DNA of 64,000 bases, taken from Turicimonas muris. Its GTDB lineage: Bacteria; Pseudomonadota; Gammaproteobacteria; Burkholderiales; Burkholderiaceae_F. Below, in pieces: positions 62,901-64,000 of the stretch (positions within the stretch are counted from its first letter, which is position 1; every line of letters begins with the position of its first letter). Location: positions 248,001 to 312,000 of the forward strand of contig NZ_NHMP01000004.1 of the NCBI RefSeq assembly GCF_002221595.1, given 5' to 3'. The notes below the pieces were generated by a model. The model was not told the DNA's origin. It ran no database searches and saw nothing but the letters and a program-made list of their open reading frames with translations. Both the position numbers and the translations under genes were made by a program.

Positions 62901-64000
62901 ACTTTCCATCACCATCAACCTTACTTACAAGATTCACATAAGCTCCGACCCAGAAATTATGCATACCATTAGTAACATTGGAAACATTGGCACTGTCATG
63001 AGAAGTAAGGGTAGAGTGGAAACCTGTCTTGTTAACCACATAGCTCTTGGCGACAAGATCTCCAAGCTGCATAGCGTACTGACTTGCTTCTGAGTTGGAA
63101 GTAACTCGGTTCAAGCCTAACGAGTCTTTAACCTCATAATTCGGATCACTTAGAACTTTGTCATAGTTAGATGAGGAAGGATAATAGTCACGAACTATTT
63201 CTCTATCAACCTTTGGATTAGCTTCTAAGACTGAATTATCAACATACTGTCCAAAATGAACATATCTCGCATAAACCGCATCAACTTCATTTTCTCCGGT
63301 TAGATATACTACACCTCGTCTTCTATTGACGGCTTTTAAAGAAGACTGATCAAGAACAGTCACACCGTCTTCTTCTTTGAATTTTCCCTCTGCGGTAGCA
63401 GTACCATAAACTGCTGAGCCATCCTCAAATTTAACATTAAACAATGAGACCAAGTTGGCGTTCAATGGTCTTAAGTCCGAACCACTAGCAGTTAAACGAT
63501 CTTGAAGTTCCAATCCACCATAAACATTTCCGTTAATTACTGAGTCTTTAATAGAGACTATGTTATTTGCAGCAATTCCAGTAGACCATCCCCCGTAAAT
63601 AGCATAAGAAAAATCAGCCAGGGTTGAACCGGTATTCCAATCGTTAGCTGTCTTATAGCCAATATAAGAATTGTTAATCGTTACTATATTGTTATTGGCA
63701 ATAGACGAATGTTCAGCTAACTTCTCGTTATCCCAAACGAGTGAATTATTAATTCTTGTACCTAAATCTACCTGGTTAATTCTCCAGAAGTACATACCTC
63801 GGCCGCCAACTAATCCTAATTTTCTGGCGCCACTGTAACCAGCCACGAGTAACGTATCTTTAATCGACACTAAATTTCCACTTGATTCATAGCCCTCTCC
63901 GCCAAAGATTCCTTTTGAAATCAACAAAGAAGAATCTCCTGGTTTGCCAACTTCAATAGCATTAGCATTCTTTTCCGCCGTTGGCCCAGAAATGGTTCCT
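59965..64000 (-). CDS. Large autotransporter (type V secretion), C-terminal part
   Basis: Open from the window edge to the stop, at least 1344 residues, so the signal peptide and N-terminus lie outside. The passenger shows degenerate beta-helix repeats of the type N-(N/L)-(V/I)-(S/T)-I-x-x-(S/T)-x-I (NNIVTINNSYIG, NNIVSIKDSVIN, GNLVSIKDTLLV, ANLVSLFNVKF). A Pro-rich linker (TPIIPPSPSVDPDLP) leads to the outer-membrane beta-barrel (about last 280 residues, ending IGLRYMF with terminal Phe). It is exported to the cell surface; function unknown. Adhesin or large surface structure are possibilities. Confidence 0.88.
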   Translation of the reverse strand, partial: GTISGPTAEKNANAIEVGKPGDSSLLISKGIFGGEGYESSGNLVSIKDTLLVAGYSGARKLGLVGGRGMYFWRINQVDLGTRINNSLVWDNEKLAEHSSIANNNIVTINNSYIGYKTANDWNTGSTLADFSYAIYGGWSTGIAANNIVSIKDSVINGNVYGGLELQDRLTASGSDLRPLNANLVSLFNVKFEDGSAVYGTATAEGKFKEEDGVTVLDQSSLKAVNRRRGVVYLTGENEVDAVYARYVHFGQYVDNSVLEANPKVDREIVRDYYPSSSNYDKVLSDPNYEVKDSLGLNRVTSNSEASQYAMQLGDLVAKSYVVNKTGFHSTLTSHDSANVSNVTNGMHNFWVGAYVNLVSKVDGDGKLFNKDSQNLFKDKKTYTVNHNYGDGATSADQNLSLLVHDDGMVYNFKPTTVTGGAQDQNATHRPSLMHQFRYHYDGLVLYVGVNPGVDSTGNAIHAVEISFEEIEKFRKGEGVNAFGNTFVGVFLEGNSRPFFLDSTSDGLKTVDAKLMTFDPIKENGRPGFDIYQNGQVVAEATYGIYKYLHFDGEDRKISDKDQNGNPLEYTGKVTSAGESGGIGIKYWLKSLNILDNKMLTLNGVTENTDIGTTVSIDPQERYTLSAELTGNGGVVIPENNIVVLGTPKTIYNIKVKDYGDNDEVEFNSALPNSYTGVTLIESDALLAAGIDGALGSDSSHTSALQLLEGKNGKTAFYLQGHQQVIGSLTVEENALLSLTEDAVIKVTSTDGKAYTANRGSTDGELTIRKGGVVAGNIKGETKSIINVEGYSLDISSANPDFLGTVYLKDGASGLLNNQNALEAAAANVGKDSSLYFLTSPTPATTKAVGNTTATIRAITNSGQVYLSNADLEQKLDTLNVVNVKNAYEGSAGSVIHYRGLVQGPNNSQVDVVHSQTATGTSEITFGDHKDLPPVGVFAQSQGEKTLKENGIPVFIVQKPTHDANDLTLTMQEFGVKAKDNEAYKWMYGLGYNEKEDGSREWVLYNSNTPDDEPTPIIPPSPSVDPDLPNIPVLRPESGAYIANSEAWAKMHMRLHDRFGQAYYIDPFDGEEKKASGWVRQVGTHSHFKAGSSKTHARTAITQVGADLIRNEANEDWKYVGGVFAGGLYNRANTRSWDSAKSRSDGYSLGIYGTIYTGNSPDDGFYVDSWLLFGRYDNKVWGDENPGFKYKSRGWVWSVESGYTIPLSESGTKDYNKLIWTFQPEVQVVWDGVRASSVVDNTGTKYTQLGKDNVSIRVGARLHANYMNKGLGFIEGNWIHNTKSPGVRMTNGDIYRNGGRNVGEFRMGLEGHLSRNTLGWATVGVQAGKSGYHNETAQIGLRYMF

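Overview
The window looks like chromosomal DNA of a gut betaproteobacterium of the order Burkholderiales, most likely family Sutterellaceae (Parasutterella/Turicimonas-like). This is an inference from the moderate GC, the murA-his-tatABC gene order typical of Burkholderiales, respiratory flavoprotein plus multihaem cytochrome genes, a TtrSR-like two-component pair and a large autotransporter. TGA is used as a normal stop here (sucD, murA and iscB end in it).

Layout. 1-7.1 kb: the 3' end of a quinol-type nitric oxide reductase gene carrying an in-frame TGA at a conserved Trp; a minus-strand NMO-like / pncA / M20 peptidase group; then an MCE (MlaD) protein, a LysR regulator and mnmA. 7.1-11.9 kb: terC-sucD-sucC and recX-recA on the minus strand, then two tRNA-Lys genes. 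12.0-15.2 kb: a complete IS1634-family element with 6-bp target duplication and a hypothetical gene that appears frameshifted. 15.2-18.7 kb: a tautomerase / NimA-like flavoprotein / AraC group, interrupted or preceded by an IscB element: an intact RuvC-HNH nuclease gene with a strongly structured omega RNA (HEARO-type) just upstream, a readable 5' guide, and IS605-like hairpins at both ends, but no tnpA.

19-27 kb: a TtrS/TtrR-like two-component system followed by a fumarate-reductase-type flavoprotein, a second Tat-exported flavoprotein and a tetrahaem cytochrome c. A second IS1634-family element sits in the start region of the second flavoprotein and is flanked by a perfect 115-bp direct repeat, so an intact reading frame was regenerated but cut off from its promoter by terminators at both IS ends. 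27.2-32.3 kb: a three-gene restriction-modification system (two methylase-type proteins and a helicase with an N-terminal GIY-YIG domain); the NPPY methylase contains a G9 tract, a candidate phase-variation site.

32.6-49.9 kb is housekeeping: metNI, tRNA-Gly, trmB, uppP, mnmC, ettA, then a long minus-strand operon murA-hisG-hisD-hisB-hisH-hisA-hisF-hisI-hisE-hinT-tatA-tatB-tatC-kinase-like gene (no hisC). 49.9-57.8 kb: a cellulose operon bcsA-bcsB-bcsZ-bcsG, implying phosphoethanolamine-modified cellulose; the BcsA PilZ domain keeps RxxxR but has lost the second c-di-GMP motif. 58-64 kb: two small envelope proteins, a lipoprotein and the C-terminal 4 kb of a large autotransporter that runs off the window.
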